A stretch of DNA of 64,000 nt from Bacteroidota bacterium (GTDB lineage: Bacteria; Bacteroidota; Bacteroidia; Chitinophagales; Chitinophagaceae). Position 1 is the stretch's first letter, and the number at the start of each line of letters is the position of its first letter. The stretch spans positions 310,001 to 374,000 of the forward strand of contig JACPEA010000011.1 of assembly GCA_016183765.1 (NCBI GenBank), given 5' to 3'. Position numbers and translations under genes: made by a program. Shown piece by piece: positions 1 to 9,531 of this stretch. The notes beneath the pieces were generated by a model, which was given only the letters and a program-made list of their open reading frames with translations, made no database searches and was not told the DNA's origin.

Positions 1-128
1 ATATTTTGACCAGGGAGTAGAGCAATACCTGAAAATTAAGCTTCTCAATATAATAAATGGCCAGGAAGCCCGGTGGAGAATTTGTAACCTGGCCAGCCGG
101 CAGATAGGTTGTCATTTAAAATCGCCTG

Positions 129-202
129 ATTGGCTATTCACCATTGACCACTCATGAGGGACTGCTCGCGGAGGCGCAAAGGCGCGGTGGGTTTTCTCTG
201 CG
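129..202. repeat. Left copy of a long inverted repeat flanking recA and the START gene
   Basis: The segment 164-202 is an exact 39-bp reverse complement of 2399-2437, and similarity continues outward through a shared tract related to TCAATGGTGAATAG. The 1-341 stretch holds no convincing gene; this repeat is its only structure apart from the recA terminator at its right edge. Such GC-rich 'CGCAAAGGCGC'-type tracts recur between genes in Bacteroidota genomes (general knowledge), so this may be one copy of a dispersed element. Confidence 0.75.
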
Positions 203-341
203 CATTCTCTGCCCCTCCGCGGCTCTGCTGTGAAAAAAATATACGCCAAATGAAAATATTAGTCGATTAAATGGTTATTCACTGTTTATATTTAGAAAAT
301 ATCTAATTTGGTGGCAAAAACCCCTCTTTTTGGGTTACAAA

Positions 342-376
342 AAAACCACCGCATCCCTGCAGTGGTTTTACTAACT
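342..376 (-). terminator. Rho-independent terminator after recA
   Basis: AAAACCAC (342-349) pairs with GTGGTTTT (362-369). Read on the minus strand, the stem is followed by a run of T. It lies 26 bp past the recA stop codon. Confidence 0.7.
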
Positions 377-394
377 AACCCATCTAAACAAGTT

Positions 395-1405
395 TTATGC
401 TTCTGTTGCCAGCTTCACTTCGGATATCTTGGCCCTGATCTTGGCTTCAATTTCATTGGCCAGTTCGGGGTTATCGTGCAGGAGACTCTTAACAGAATCC
501 CTTCCCTGACCCAGCTTGTTGCTTTCATAACTGAACCAGGAGCCGCTTTTCTGTACAATGCCCAGTTCCACTCCCATATCAATGATCTCGCCGAGTTTAC
601 TGATACCTTCTCCGAAAATAATGTCGAATTCGGCAGCCCGGAATGGGGGCGCCACTTTGTTCTTCACCACTTTTACCTTAACATGGTTACCCACCGCCGC
701 ATCGCCATCTTTGATCTGCGTCATACGGCGGATATCCAACCGCACGGAAGCGTAGAACTTCAATGCATTACCACCCGTGGTGGTTTCGGGATTACCGAAC
801 ATAACACCGATCTTCTCACGAAGTTGGTTGATGAAAATACAGATCGTATTGGTCTTATTGATGGTGGCGGTAAGCTTACGCAATGCCTGGCTCATCAGCC
901 TGGCATGCAGTCCCATTTTACTGTCGCCCATTTCACCTTCCAGTTCACTCTTGGGAACCAGTGCCGCCACAGAGTCGATCACCACCACATCCAGCGCACC
1001 GGAAAGGATCAGCCTGTCGGCGATCTCCAGGGCCTGTTCCCCATAATCAGGTTGTGATATCAGCAGGTTATCAACATCCACACCCAGTTTCTGGGCATAG
1101 GAACTATCAAATGCATGTTCGGCATCGATGATGGCGCACATACCGCCTTTTTTCTGTGCTTCGGCGATCACATGAATAGCGATCGTGGTCTTACCCGATG
1201 ATTCGGGACCGTATATTTCAATGATCCTTCCTTTTGGCAAACCACCCACACCCAGCGCGGAATCCAGCCCGATAGAGCCCGTTGAGATCACTTCCATCGG
1301 TTCCTGGCTTTTCTCATTCATCATCATCACACTGCCCTTACCATAGTCTTTGTCGATCTTGTCGATCGTCAGCTTCAGCGCCTTTAGCTTTTCTGCATTG
1401 CTCAT
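395..1405 (-). CDS. recA: RecA recombinase
   Basis: RecA forms filaments on single-stranded DNA, catalyses strand exchange and stimulates LexA-type autocleavage. The 336-residue product has the normal RecA length. The Walker A motif GPESSGKT is at residues 66-73, followed by the conserved IIDAEHAFD segment, [13 protein letters not shown] (Walker B region) and the L2-loop segment [15 protein letters not shown]. The start [10 protein letters not shown] matches Bacteroidota RecA proteins. It is transcribed alone, with a terminator directly downstream. No LexA box was recognised upstream. Confidence 0.98.
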   Translation of the reverse strand: MSNAEKLKALKLTIDKIDKDYGKGSVMMMNEKSQEPMEVISTGSIGLDSALGVGGLPKGRIIEIYGPESSGKTTIAIHVIAEAQKKGGMCAIIDAEHAFDSSYAQKLGVDVDNLLISQPDYGEQALEIADRLILSGALDVVVIDSVAALVPKSELEGEMGDSKMGLHARLMSQALRKLTATINKTNTICIFINQLREKIGVMFGNPETTTGGNALKFYASVRLDIRRMTQIKDGDAAVGNHVKVKVVKNKVAPPFRAAEFDIIFGEGISKLGEIIDMGVELGIVQKSGSWFSYESNKLGQGRDSVKSLLHDNPELANEIEAKIRAKISEVKLATEA

Positions 1406-1746
1406 TGTGTTAGAATTTAAGGATCAAAATTAATGGAGACGTAAAAGTAGCTGTTTTTTATTATTAACACTAATTTATTTAGTATTTTTTTCCCAACGTA
1501 TTTAGTTTACAGTTATTGTATCTCTTTGAGAGGGCTTCCCTGCCCCGAAATCATAACATTACCAAAGCTGCTTGCCTAAAACTAAGTCGCCGCCGTTGAA
1601 CACGCAATCGTATTAATACCTGTTCGGGAGGGTTTTTTAACGGTAGGGAATACCAACAGCATTTGTTAAATCGGGTGACGGGGGAGCAGCATCTGTCCGG
1701 CTCTCTTACCTTGCACCAGGTTTCGGCCATTTTCACGATCTTATCT

Positions 1747-2388
1747 ATGATGAAACAGCTTTTAGTAACAGGTTCCCTCGCGTTTATATCCTTTCTGTGC
1801 CCGGCACAGGAAAACTGGAAATTGACGGGCGACCAGGACGGGATCAGATCCTGGTCGCGGAAAATACCCGATTCCAGGATCAATGCGGTTAAACTGGAGG
1901 CTGTTTTCAACACCAGCCTTTCCGGTATTACCGGCGTGATCGCTGATGTGGCCCGTTATGATAGCTGGGTATTCAACAGTCGCGGTTCCCGTTTATTAAA
2001 ACAGGTCTCTCCTTCTGAACTGTATTATTATAGTGAAGTGATCTTTCCCTGGCCGGCCACCAACCGCGATTTTGTATCCCATATCCAGGTCAGCCAGGAT
2101 GCAGTAACCAAAGTGGTTACCATCAACGCCAATAATGTAAGCGGATGGGAACCGGTTCATCCCAAGCGGGTCCGTATCAACCAGTCGAACGGAAAATGGA
2201 CGCTGACGCCCATCAGCAACAAGGAGGTGAAAGCTGAATATGTATTACTCGTAGATCCCGGTGGCGAATTACCTGCCTGGATCATCAATAGCTTTTCGTC
2301 GAAGGGTTTGGTGCAGACCTTTAAAAACCTCCGTTCCTTACTGCAGCAAACCAAAAAATCGGTTGTTCACCCGGGTATTGAGGATTGA
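1747..2388 (+). CDS. Exported START-domain-like protein
   Basis: The product is about 213 residues. The start is placed at the ATGATG of 1747/1750 because a signal peptide follows at once (MKQLLVTGSLAFISFLCPAQ); the longer upstream reading adds an implausible leader. After cleavage the sequence has START/SRPBCC features: an N-terminal EENWKL-like segment, a central YDSWVFNSRGS region and a YYYSEVIFPWPATNRDFV segment typical of StAR-related lipid-binding folds. The ligand is unknown. A weak -7-like TACCTTGC lies at 1707-1714. The gene is divergent from recA and stands alone. Confidence 0.75.
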   Translation: MMKQLLVTGSLAFISFLCPAQENWKLTGDQDGIRSWSRKIPDSRINAVKLEAVFNTSLSGITGVIADVARYDSWVFNSRGSRLLKQVSPSELYYYSEVIFPWPATNRDFVSHIQVSQDAVTKVVTINANNVSGWEPVHPKRVRINQSNGKWTLTPISNKEVKAEYVLLVDPGGELPAWIINSFSSKGLVQTFKNLRSLLQQTKKSVVHPGIED

Positions 2389-2398
2389 TATTTTTCAC

Positions 2399-2479
2399 CG
2401 CAGAGAAAACCCACCGCGCCTTTGCGCCTCCGCGAGCCATCAATCGTCAATCGTGAGTAGTCAATGGTGAATAGGCAAT
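2399..2479. repeat. Right copy of the inverted repeat flanking recA and the START gene
   Basis: Positions 2399-2437 are the exact reverse complement of 164-202, and the following GTGAGTAGTCAATGGTGAAT tract matches the left copy with few differences. A further related fragment, GGCACAAAGGCGCGG, lies near 2508-2522, so the whole 2389-2573 gap is made of such repeat material and holds no gene. Confidence 0.75.
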
Positions 2480-2573
2480 TTTTAGCCGCAGATTATCCCT
2501 CACTAAGGCACAAAGGCGCGGTTAGGAAAATTACTTATCGTGGGTGCTGATAGTAAAATTAACAGCATTTTTA

Positions 2574-3572
2574 TCAGATCAAGCCCGCTTTACGACTGAT
2601 CTCCATCATTCGGTCGATGGATTTTTTAGCCTGTAAACGCAGGTTCTCATCCATCACCAGTTCAGGTTGTTCGTACTGCATACAGAGATAGAGTTTCTCC
2701 AGCGTATTCAGCTTCATATGCGGGCAATCGTTGCAGGCACAGTTGTTATTGGGCGGGGCGGGTATAAAGGTCTTATTTGGGCTGTTATGCTGCATCTGGT
2801 GCAGGATACCGGTCTCCGTGGCCACAATATATTCCTGCGAGCTGTCGGTCTCTGAATATTTCAGCAACTGTGTGGTACTGCCGATATAATCTGCAATGGC
2901 CAGTACAGAATCCTCGCATTCCGGGTGGGCGATCAGTTTTGCTTTCGGATGGCGGACCTTGAGTTTGGTGATCTTTTCCAGGCTGAAGATCTCGTGAACC
3001 ATACAGGCGCCATTCCACAACACCATGTTACGGCCTGTTTTTTTATTGAGATAAGCACCCAGGTTCTTATCCGGCGCAAAAATGATCGGTTGCTCCGCAG
3101 GTACACTCTCAATGATCTTTTCAGCATTACTGCTGGTGCAGATGATATCACTCAGGGCCTTGATCTCGGCACTACAGTTGATATAGGAAATGACCAGGTG
3201 GTCGGGGTATTTGGCTTTAAAGGCCTTGAATAAGGGAGCAGGCGCACTGTCTGCCAGGGAACAACCCGCTTTAAGGTCCGGCAAGACCACTTTTTTGGTA
3301 GGGTTCAGGATCTTGGCTGTTTCGGCCATGAAGTGTACACCGGCAAATACAATAAGGTCGGCATCGGTTTTACTGGCCTGTTGCGCCAGCCCAAGGCTAT
3401 CACCAATAAAATCTGCCACATCCTGTATATCGGGTTCCTGGTAATAGTGGGCGAGAATGACTGCATTTTTTTCTTTCTTTAGGCGCTCAATCTCGGCAAA
3501 TAAATCCAGACGCGGATCAATTTCTATGTCTAAAAATCCTTTTTCTAAAACGCTATCATTGGTAATGTTCAT
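2574..3572 (-). CDS. nadA: Quinolinate synthase NadA
   Basis: NadA condenses iminoaspartate with dihydroxyacetone phosphate to quinolinate in de novo NAD synthesis, using a [4Fe-4S] cluster. The 332-residue product carries the three cluster-cysteine regions: Cys104 (KAGCSLAD), Cys190 (NGACMVHE) and Cys283 in [22 protein letters not shown] near residues 42-50 is the usual N-terminal substrate motif. No nadB or nadC adjoins, but nadD lies 19 kb away. The gene faces away from the PPIase gene across the 3.6-4.1 kb gap. Confidence 0.97.
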   Translation of the reverse strand: MNITNDSVLEKGFLDIEIDPRLDLFAEIERLKKEKNAVILAHYYQEPDIQDVADFIGDSLGLAQQASKTDADLIVFAGVHFMAETAKILNPTKKVVLPDLKAGCSLADSAPAPLFKAFKAKYPDHLVISYINCSAEIKALSDIICTSSNAEKIIESVPAEQPIIFAPDKNLGAYLNKKTGRNMVLWNGACMVHEIFSLEKITKLKVRHPKAKLIAHPECEDSVLAIADYIGSTTQLLKYSETDSSQEYIVATETGILHQMQHNSPNKTFIPAPPNNNCACNDCPHMKLNTLEKLYLCMQYEQPELVMDENLRLQAKKSIDRMMEISRKAGLI

Positions 3573-3579
3573 AAGACTT

Positions 3580-4088
3580 GTAATAGTATTAAATAATACC
3601 TTTTATTAAAACAAACTACTATTATTAGGGGTGTGGATATCGGGATAACTTACTTATCCCCAGATACCAAAGGTAATTACCATTAGGTTATACACCATAA
3701 TTCACCAGCTGATCCACAGATATTTTAGCATTCTGTATTGATTATGGCTGTTTTATGAACATCGGTGGATTAATCAATTCACATGAATCTTTTTTAGCTA
3801 TCCACTTTTACAGCACTGTGAATTAACAGGGATAAACAGTAAGTGAATTCTGGCTCAACCAGTTATAGGATACGGGGAGGGTGAGTTTATTCCTCTTCTT
3901 TCCACAAAAGACAGGGTAAAAAACCTATTTCTCCACCGGTTTCTTGGTTTATGAACAGGTTAATGTGGAAATCTGTTCAACGACATTGGGAAATACCCGG
4001 GTATTAGGGGGATGATTCGGTTGGGGAAGCGAATAGGACCCGGTTCGCGGAATCCTTGTCATTCTTAGACTTAACCCTGTTATCCACA
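3580..4088. other. DnaA-box cluster, possible chromosomal origin
   Basis: The 590-bp gap between divergent nadA and the PPIase gene has no gene. It starts with an AT-rich tract (about 3575-3630) and then holds one perfect DnaA box TTATCCACA (4080-4088). Four 9-mers are one base off TTATNCACA: 3632-3640 (minus strand), 3654-3662, 3688-3696 and 3710-3718. Weaker two-mismatch matches lie at 3764-3772, 3798-3806, 3898-3906 and 3964-3972. This resembles an oriC, but no dnaA or dnaN is in the window and GC skew was not computed. The last box also touches the downstream promoter, so DnaA regulation of that gene is an alternative. Confidence 0.4.
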
Positions 4089-4089
4089 A

Positions 4090-4120
4090 TTTGTTCTAAT
4101 GTTTTATTCCCCTATTTTTG
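4090..4120 (+). promoter_or_regulatory. Bacteroidota-type promoter of the PPIase gene
   Basis: TTTG at 4090-4093 and TATTTTTG at 4113-4120 match the -33/-7 consensus (TTTG, TAnnTTTG) with a 19-bp gap. The start codon is at 4163. A perfect DnaA box ends 2 bp before the -33 element. Confidence 0.65.
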
Positions 4121-4162
4121 CCTCCCGTTTAAATCCGGGATAAAACCATTAATAAAAGTATT

Positions 4163-6253
4163 ATGTCTGTAATTCAAAGTATTCGTGACAAAGGTGCGTG
4201 GATCGTATTTGGTATCATTGCGCTGGCCCTGATCGCTTTCATCCTGCAGGACGGTGTTGGCCGCGGCGGAAGAGCTTTTTCCAATACCAGTGTCATTGGT
4301 AAGGTAAATGGTAAGAATATAGAGCGTGGTTATTTTGAAGAGCAGCTGGCCATGCAGGAGCGTATGTACGGTCCGCAGGGTGCCCAGCGTGAACAACTGA
4401 TCGGTTCTACCTGGAACCAGGCAGTTGAAAAGCTCGTCCTGAACCAGGAATATGAGAAACTGGGTCTGCAGGTATCTCCAAAAGAACTGACTGATATTTT
4501 ATTCGGTGAGAACTCTCCCCTGAAAAATGAATTTACCGATCCCAATACCGGTCAGTTCATGGCCAATAATGCCCGTGAAGCTTTTGCACAGATCAAGAAA
4601 AGTAAGAATGCTGAACAGATTAAAATGATCAACAGTGTATATATAGAACCTTCCATTGAACAGACATTACGTAATAAATACCAGAACCTGCTGATGCAGG
4701 CAGCATATGCACCCAAATGGATGCTGGAAAAACAGCAGGCTGATAATAATGCTGTTACCTCTTTCTCTTATGTATATGTGCCTTATGCTGCGGTATCTGA
4801 CAGCATGGCCAAAGTAAGTGATGAAGAGATCAACGCGTATGTGAAGAAACACCCCAACGAATACACCAAGCTGGAAGAAACCCGCAACATTGCCTATATT
4901 ACCTATAGTTCCGCGCCCAGCAGTTCTGATTCTGCTGCAGTCCTGAACCAGGTACTGGCTTTGAAAAATGAATTTGCAGCTACTACAGAGATGGAATCTT
5001 TCCTGAACAAGAACAGTACTGAGGTTCCTTACTATAACAGTTATTTCAGCAAAGCCCGTATGCAGCAGCTTAATAAGGATACACTGGTTCGTATTCCGGT
5101 AGGAACCGTATACGGTCCTTATGTGGATGGATCCAATTATGTGCTTGCTAAAATGGTGGGTATAAAACAGTGGCCAGATAGTGTCAGGGTTCGCCATATC
5201 CTGGTAGCTACTTCAGACCCCAGAAGCGGTCAGCAGGTTCGTCCGGACAGCCTGGGTAAAAAACTGATCGACAGTATCCAGACCGCGATCAGGGGTGGCG
5301 CTGATTTCGGTGCACTGTGCACCAAATATTCCGATGATGGTGGCAGTAAGAACAATGGTGGTGTGTATGAATATTTCCCACAGGGACAGATGGTGATCCC
5401 TTTCAATGATTATGTATTCGATAATCCGGTTGGCTCAAAAGCTGTGGTTAAAACCGATTATGGTTACCATTATGTAGAGATCCTGGGCCAGAAGAACAAC
5501 GCGCCGGCTTATAAGATCGCATACCTGGCCAAACCGATCTTCGCCAGCAATGAAACCGTTTCTGCTGCCAATACTGCTGCTTCACAGTTTGCCGTAGCCA
5601 GCAAGGACGCTAAAAAATTCAATGCCAATGCCCTGAAAGACGGCAGACAGGTACTGAATGCGAACGATATCAAACAGAATGATTTTGCAGTGACCGGCCT
5701 GGGCCAGAGCCGCCAGCTGGTTCGCTGGGTATATGAACACAAAACCGGTGAGGTTTCAGAACCTTTCGAGATCGGCGACCGATTTGTGGTGGCTGTTGTA
5801 AGCGCTGTGAACAAAGCCGGACTGGCTTCTGCTGCTGAAGCAAGACCTACCGTTGAAACCATCGTAAGGAACGAGAAAAAAGCCAAGCAGATCATCGAAA
5901 CCAAATTCAAGGGCAATACATTGGAAGCCTATGCCAGCAGCACGGGCGCACCGGTATTACGCGCCGACAGCCTGATCTTTACTGCTCCTTTCATCAGTGG
6001 TGTAGGAAGTGAACCCAAGATCGTAGGTGCTGCTTTCAACAAGACCCTGCTGGGTAAAGCCAGTGAACCGATTGCGGGCGCTACGGGCGTTTTCTCCATT
6101 AAAGTGGAGGCAAACGGAGCTAAAACAGAAGCGGTTGACCAGGCTACCATTAAACAAAGCCTGATCCAGAGCGCTAAAATGGCTTCTTACCGCGGACTGG
6201 ATGCGCTGAAAAGAGCGGCCAGCATCAAGGATAACCGGGCTAAATTCTATTAA
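4163..6253 (+). CDS. Membrane-anchored periplasmic peptidyl-prolyl isomerase (PpiD/SurA-like)
   Basis: The 696-residue product has one N-terminal transmembrane segment (about 12-29), which anchors a large periplasmic part. A SurA-type N-terminal chaperone region follows, with FEEQLAMQERMYG and the conserved WNQAVEKLVLNQEYEKLGL helix. A parvulin domain lies at about 340-445, starting at VRVRHILVAT and containing GGSKNNGGVYEYFPQGQM and the terminal DYGYHYVEI. The architecture matches PpiD-type foldases for outer-membrane and periplasmic proteins. A promoter and a terminator bracket the gene, so it appears monocistronic. Confidence 0.92.
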   Translation: MSVIQSIRDKGAWIVFGIIALALIAFILQDGVGRGGRAFSNTSVIGKVNGKNIERGYFEEQLAMQERMYGPQGAQREQLIGSTWNQAVEKLVLNQEYEKLGLQVSPKELTDILFGENSPLKNEFTDPNTGQFMANNAREAFAQIKKSKNAEQIKMINSVYIEPSIEQTLRNKYQNLLMQAAYAPKWMLEKQQADNNAVTSFSYVYVPYAAVSDSMAKVSDEEINAYVKKHPNEYTKLEETRNIAYITYSSAPSSSDSAAVLNQVLALKNEFAATTEMESFLNKNSTEVPYYNSYFSKARMQQLNKDTLVRIPVGTVYGPYVDGSNYVLAKMVGIKQWPDSVRVRHILVATSDPRSGQQVRPDSLGKKLIDSIQTAIRGGADFGALCTKYSDDGGSKNNGGVYEYFPQGQMVIPFNDYVFDNPVGSKAVVKTDYGYHYVEILGQKNNAPAYKIAYLAKPIFASNETVSAANTAASQFAVASKDAKKFNANALKDGRQVLNANDIKQNDFAVTGLGQSRQLVRWVYEHKTGEVSEPFEIGDRFVVAVVSAVNKAGLASAAEARPTVETIVRNEKKAKQIIETKFKGNTLEAYASSTGAPVLRADSLIFTAPFISGVGSEPKIVGAAFNKTLLGKASEPIAGATGVFSIKVEANGAKTEAVDQATIKQSLIQSAKMASYRGLDALKRAASIKDNRAKFY

Positions 6254-6274
6254 CAGATCGATAACTTTTCCTGG

Positions 6275-6305
6275 AAGCCCGGCCTTAGCGCCGGGCTTTT
6301 GTTTT
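6275..6305 (+). terminator. Rho-independent terminator after the PPIase gene
   Basis: AAGCCCGGC (6275-6283) pairs with GCCGGGCTT (6290-6298) around a 6-nt loop, followed by a T-rich tract. Confidence 0.85.
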
Positions 6306-6364
6306 CGGTATCCGAAAACAAATACCCCCGGATATCTGTAATTTTACATAGAAAAGTATACTTC

Positions 6365-6874
6365 ATGACTGAGACCTTTGTGAATAAAGTGGCGGAAAGC
6401 GGGTTGGTCAGTTTTGACCTGGAAGAATATTATCCCAAAGGCGAGATCAAGACCTTCGACCTGAAGGAATACCTGTTCATGGGCCTGATACTGAAAGAAA
6501 AAGAGTTTCGCGCTGCATTACAAAGCACCGACTGGTCGGTTTACCAGGACGCCTATGTGGCCATTACCTGTACGGCAGATGCCATCATTCCCATGTGGGC
6601 CTATATGCTGGTGGCAAGCTACCTGCAGCCCTTTGCCAAAGAAGTGGTATTTGGCGATGAGCAGAAACTGATCAGTACCCTGCTGCTGAAAAACCTGGCT
6701 GCCGTAAAAGGGGAGGATTATACCAACCAGCGCGTTGTGGTGAAAGGTTGTGGTGAAGTAGACATTCCGGAAACGGCGTATGTGGAGATCACCCATAAAC
6801 TCAGGCCATTTGTAAAAAGCATCATGTACGGTGAGCCCTGCAGCACCGTACCGATCTACAAGAAAAAAGCCTGA
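6365..6874 (+). CDS. DUF2480 family protein
   Basis: The 169-residue cytosolic product starts at MTETFVNKVAESGL; the in-frame extension back to 6299 overlaps the upstream terminator and is unlikely. It matches the DUF2480 family of Bacteroidota, including the FDLEEYYPKGEIKTFDLKEY and PMWAYMLVASYL segments and the invariant-looking GCGEVDIPETAYVEIT. The function is unknown. It sits between two terminators, so it is a single-gene unit. Confidence 0.85.
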   Translation: MTETFVNKVAESGLVSFDLEEYYPKGEIKTFDLKEYLFMGLILKEKEFRAALQSTDWSVYQDAYVAITCTADAIIPMWAYMLVASYLQPFAKEVVFGDEQKLISTLLLKNLAAVKGEDYTNQRVVVKGCGEVDIPETAYVEITHKLRPFVKSIMYGEPCSTVPIYKKKA

Positions 6875-6878
6875 TCAC

Positions 6879-6899
6879 CTGCCATTTATGGCAGTTTTT
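6879..6899 (+). terminator. Rho-independent terminator after the DUF2480 gene
   Basis: CTGCCA (6879-6884) pairs with TGGCAG (6889-6894) around a TTTA loop, followed by TTTTT. Confidence 0.7.
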
Positions 6900-6986
6900 G
6901 ACCAATCGTCCCGTTTTAACAACCCCCGGACCTGCCCAATGCGGAATTGGTATTAGTTTTGTTACTGATAACAAAAAGGAGGATAT

Positions 6987-7379
6987 ATGAAACGTGGAAT
7001 TTTACCCCTTCTCTTCATTTTACTGGTTGTGTTTGCACAGGCACAAAATATTGAACTGTTACCCGATCAGAATCCGAATTACCTGGTCAGCCGGCAGAAG
7101 TATATGAACCAGAAGGATTCCCTTCTGAGCTGGTCGAACACCACCATACAGAACACATACAAGGCCTACGACTGGAGAGAGGCCCGTGAAGAACGCCGTG
7201 CGGAAAGAAGGTCCTATCGCCGGCAAACCGCACAGTTTGCCCCATCACTGAATTATGGCTACCCGTTTGGCTGGAACAGCTATGGTTATGGTGCTTACAA
7301 CTCATACAACTGGAACCGTTGGGGCATCAGCCGTCCGTTCATTGGCTTCCGTTCCGGAAACTGGTGGTTCGGATTTTAA
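6987..7379 (+). CDS. Small exported protein with an aromatic-rich tail
   Basis: The product has 130 residues. MKRGILPLLFILLVVFAQAQ is a clear signal peptide. The middle is charged (EAREERRAERRSYRRQ), and the last 45 residues are rich in Gly, Tyr, Trp, Asn and Phe and end in WWFGF. A terminal Phe is common in outer-membrane proteins, but the chain is too short to form a barrel alone. No family was recognised. It precedes the LpoB-like gene by 46 bp on the same strand and may share its transcript. A TAGTTTTG -7-like element lies at 6954-6961. Confidence 0.7.
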   Translation: MKRGILPLLFILLVVFAQAQNIELLPDQNPNYLVSRQKYMNQKDSLLSWSNTTIQNTYKAYDWREAREERRAERRSYRRQTAQFAPSLNYGYPFGWNSYGYGAYNSYNWNRWGISRPFIGFRSGNWWFGF

Positions 7380-7425
7380 TCTGACCGGACATGACACTGT
7401 ATACAAACACAATAAGGAAATATCT

Positions 7426-8010
7426 ATGAAACGTACAGCTTTGCTTTTATCCGTTACCACGGTTTTATTTTTGGCCTCCTGCTCTAACCGAACCGTTACC
7501 AGGATTGATCCGGCCACACAGATCGATCTGAGCGGCAACTGGAATAATACCGATAGTCGTTTAACGGCCAAAGAGATCACCGGTCAGATCCTGAATGAAA
7601 AATGGATCATCAACCATGTAAGTGCCAAAGGCAAAAAACCTGTGGTGATCGTGGGTATGATCACCAATAAGAGCCATGAACATATTGAAGCGGAAACCTT
7701 CATGAAAGACCTGGAGATCTCATTTATCGAATCGGATAAAGTGGGACTGGTACAGAGCGGTAAAAAACGGGAAGAGCTGCGCGCCGAAAAAGCCGATCAG
7801 CAGACCAATGCTTCTCAAAGTACCATGAAAAAATTTGGTCTCGAGAGAGGAGCGGATTATATCCTGCAGGGAAGCATCAATTCGATCGTTGACGCGTATA
7901 AACGACAGAAAACGGTTACTTACCAGGTGAACCTGGAGCTTACCAATATCGAGACCAATGAAGTGGTGTGGATCGGTGAGAAAAAGATCGCAAAACTGGT
8001 TAAGAATTAA
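7426..8010 (+). CDS. LpoB-like penicillin-binding-protein activator lipoprotein
   Basis: The start is set at 7426, where MKRTALLLSVTTVLFLASC gives a lipoprotein signal with lipobox Cys19; the longer in-frame reading overlaps the upstream gene. The 194-residue product has the LpoB-type core: GNWNNTDSRLTAKEI, then VVIVGMITNKSHEHI, then DYILQGSINSIVD and ELTNIETNEVVWIGEKKI. In enterobacteria LpoB activates PBP1b from the outer membrane; here only the fold is inferred. The next gene encodes a COG3014 lipoprotein, a pairing typical of Bacteroidota. Confidence 0.82.
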   Translation: MKRTALLLSVTTVLFLASCSNRTVTRIDPATQIDLSGNWNNTDSRLTAKEITGQILNEKWIINHVSAKGKKPVVIVGMITNKSHEHIEAETFMKDLEISFIESDKVGLVQSGKKREELRAEKADQQTNASQSTMKKFGLERGADYILQGSINSIVDAYKRQKTVTYQVNLELTNIETNEVVWIGEKKIAKLVKN

Positions 8011-8046
8011 AGATCGGTATTTTACCGCGGCCGAAATCCCTCTCTC

Positions 8047-9498
8047 ATGAAGAAGACACTGAAACGGGCATGGATAGCATGGCTATGTGTGCCCGTTTTA
8101 TTTTCCTGCGCTACCTACAATAATAAAATGTCGGGCTACTACAAGAGCATCGGCCAGGCAGAGTATTACCGTGCCAAGAGCCTGTTGGAGCAGAACAGCC
8201 TGCTGCAACACGACAGGAACAAACTGCTGTATTATATGGAGATGGGAAAGGTCTGCCACCTGCTGGGTTCTTACGACAGCAGCAATCTTTACCTGAACCT
8301 TGCTGACAATTTGATAGAACAGAAAAGAAAAACCCTGGGTGATGTAGTAGTGGGCAACCTGGTGAACCCCATGATGCAGACCTACCTGGGTGAAGATTTT
8401 GAGCGGTTCCTCCTGCATTATTATAAAGCGCTGAATTATTTATACAAGGGCGAAACCGCGGAAGCTGTAGTGGAAGCCAGGAGGATCACGCTGAGCACGC
8501 AGGCGCAGCAGGATAAATTCAAACCCAACGCCAACCGGTACACGGAAGATGCTTTTGCCCTGATTTTTCAGGGGTTGATTTACGAAGCGGCAGGAGAGAT
8601 CAATAATGCATTCATTTCTTACCGCAATGCCACAGACCTGTTCCTTTCTGCACAGGGTCTGAATTATTACGGGGTAAGGATGCCGGAGCAGTTGAAGACC
8701 GATCTCTTCAGAACAGCCGGACAGATGGGTTTTTCTGATATGGTTGAGTTATACCAGCGCAAACTTAACCGAAATTATCAGCCAACACAAACTGCCGAAG
8801 GGGGTGAACTCATTGTTTTCTTTGAAAGGGGAATGGTACCGGAAAAAACAGAACAGAATTTTGTATTGATGCAGCAGGGTAACGGTAATGGCGTTTTCCT
8901 GTTCAACAGCCAGTATGGAAGTTTTAATATACCGGTAGATTTTTCAGCAGCAGGTATCTCATCCAACCATTCGCGGCTGAATGAATTCAGGACCATCCGG
9001 GTGGCTGTTCCTTCGTATACACCCAGGATCTATCCTTTTGCAGAGGGGACCGTTTCTGTTAACGGTCAAAAATATACGGCCGAACTGGTGGAAGACCTTA
9101 ACACACTGGCGCCTGAGATCCTGAAAGAGAGGATCCTGAAAGAAGTGACCACAGCGCTTACGAGGCAGGTTACCAAAAAACTCACAGAAGCAGGCGCATC
9201 TGCCGTAGCCAGGGAAATTTCCAAGAGCAGCAGCAAAGAAAAGGACGAGAGAAAAAAAGAGCGAAATGCTGAAACCGCTGCGCTCACGGCAGGATTGCTG
9301 GTGAATCTTTTCAATACCGCCACGGAGAAAGCCGATACCCGTAACTGGCAGTCGTTGCCGGCAATGATACAATATGTACGGGTACCCTTACAAAAAGGTA
9401 GCAACCAGCTTTCTCTCCAACTCGGTGGTAGTGCACGGAATATCACCATCCTGGGTAACGGTAAACTGCAGTTGTATAATTGGGCAGTGAATCACTAA
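8047..9498 (+). CDS. COG3014 family lipoprotein
   Basis: The 483-residue product begins with a lipoprotein signal peptide ending in LFSC (Cys21). The N-terminal half is helical and repeat-like (YRAKSLLEQNSLLQHDRNKL, LLGSYDSSNLYLNLAD, LNYLYKGETAEAVVEARR), consistent with TPR-type packing. The second half is beta-rich and contains a charged coiled segment (about 395-410, SSSKEKDERKKERN). It matches COG3014, a family of unknown role that is often next to LpoB-like genes. Spacing of 36 bp to the LpoB-like gene implies one operon, so a cell-envelope role is likely. Confidence 0.82.
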   Translation: MKKTLKRAWIAWLCVPVLFSCATYNNKMSGYYKSIGQAEYYRAKSLLEQNSLLQHDRNKLLYYMEMGKVCHLLGSYDSSNLYLNLADNLIEQKRKTLGDVVVGNLVNPMMQTYLGEDFERFLLHYYKALNYLYKGETAEAVVEARRITLSTQAQQDKFKPNANRYTEDAFALIFQGLIYEAAGEINNAFISYRNATDLFLSAQGLNYYGVRMPEQLKTDLFRTAGQMGFSDMVELYQRKLNRNYQPTQTAEGGELIVFFERGMVPEKTEQNFVLMQQGNGNGVFLFNSQYGSFNIPVDFSAAGISSNHSRLNEFRTIRVAVPSYTPRIYPFAEGTVSVNGQKYTAELVEDLNTLAPEILKERILKEVTTALTRQVTKKLTEAGASAVAREISKSSSKEKDERKKERNAETAALTAGLLVNLFNTATEKADTRNWQSLPAMIQYVRVPLQKGSNQLSLQLGGSARNITILGNGKLQLYNWAVNH

Positions 9499-9531
9499 TT
9501 TTTTTTCCCGTTCAGTAGGATACTGTGGAAG

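Noticed and set aside
308..1057. 249-residue frame antisense to recA
   Set aside because: It is fully explained by recA on the other strand and has no domain or signal.
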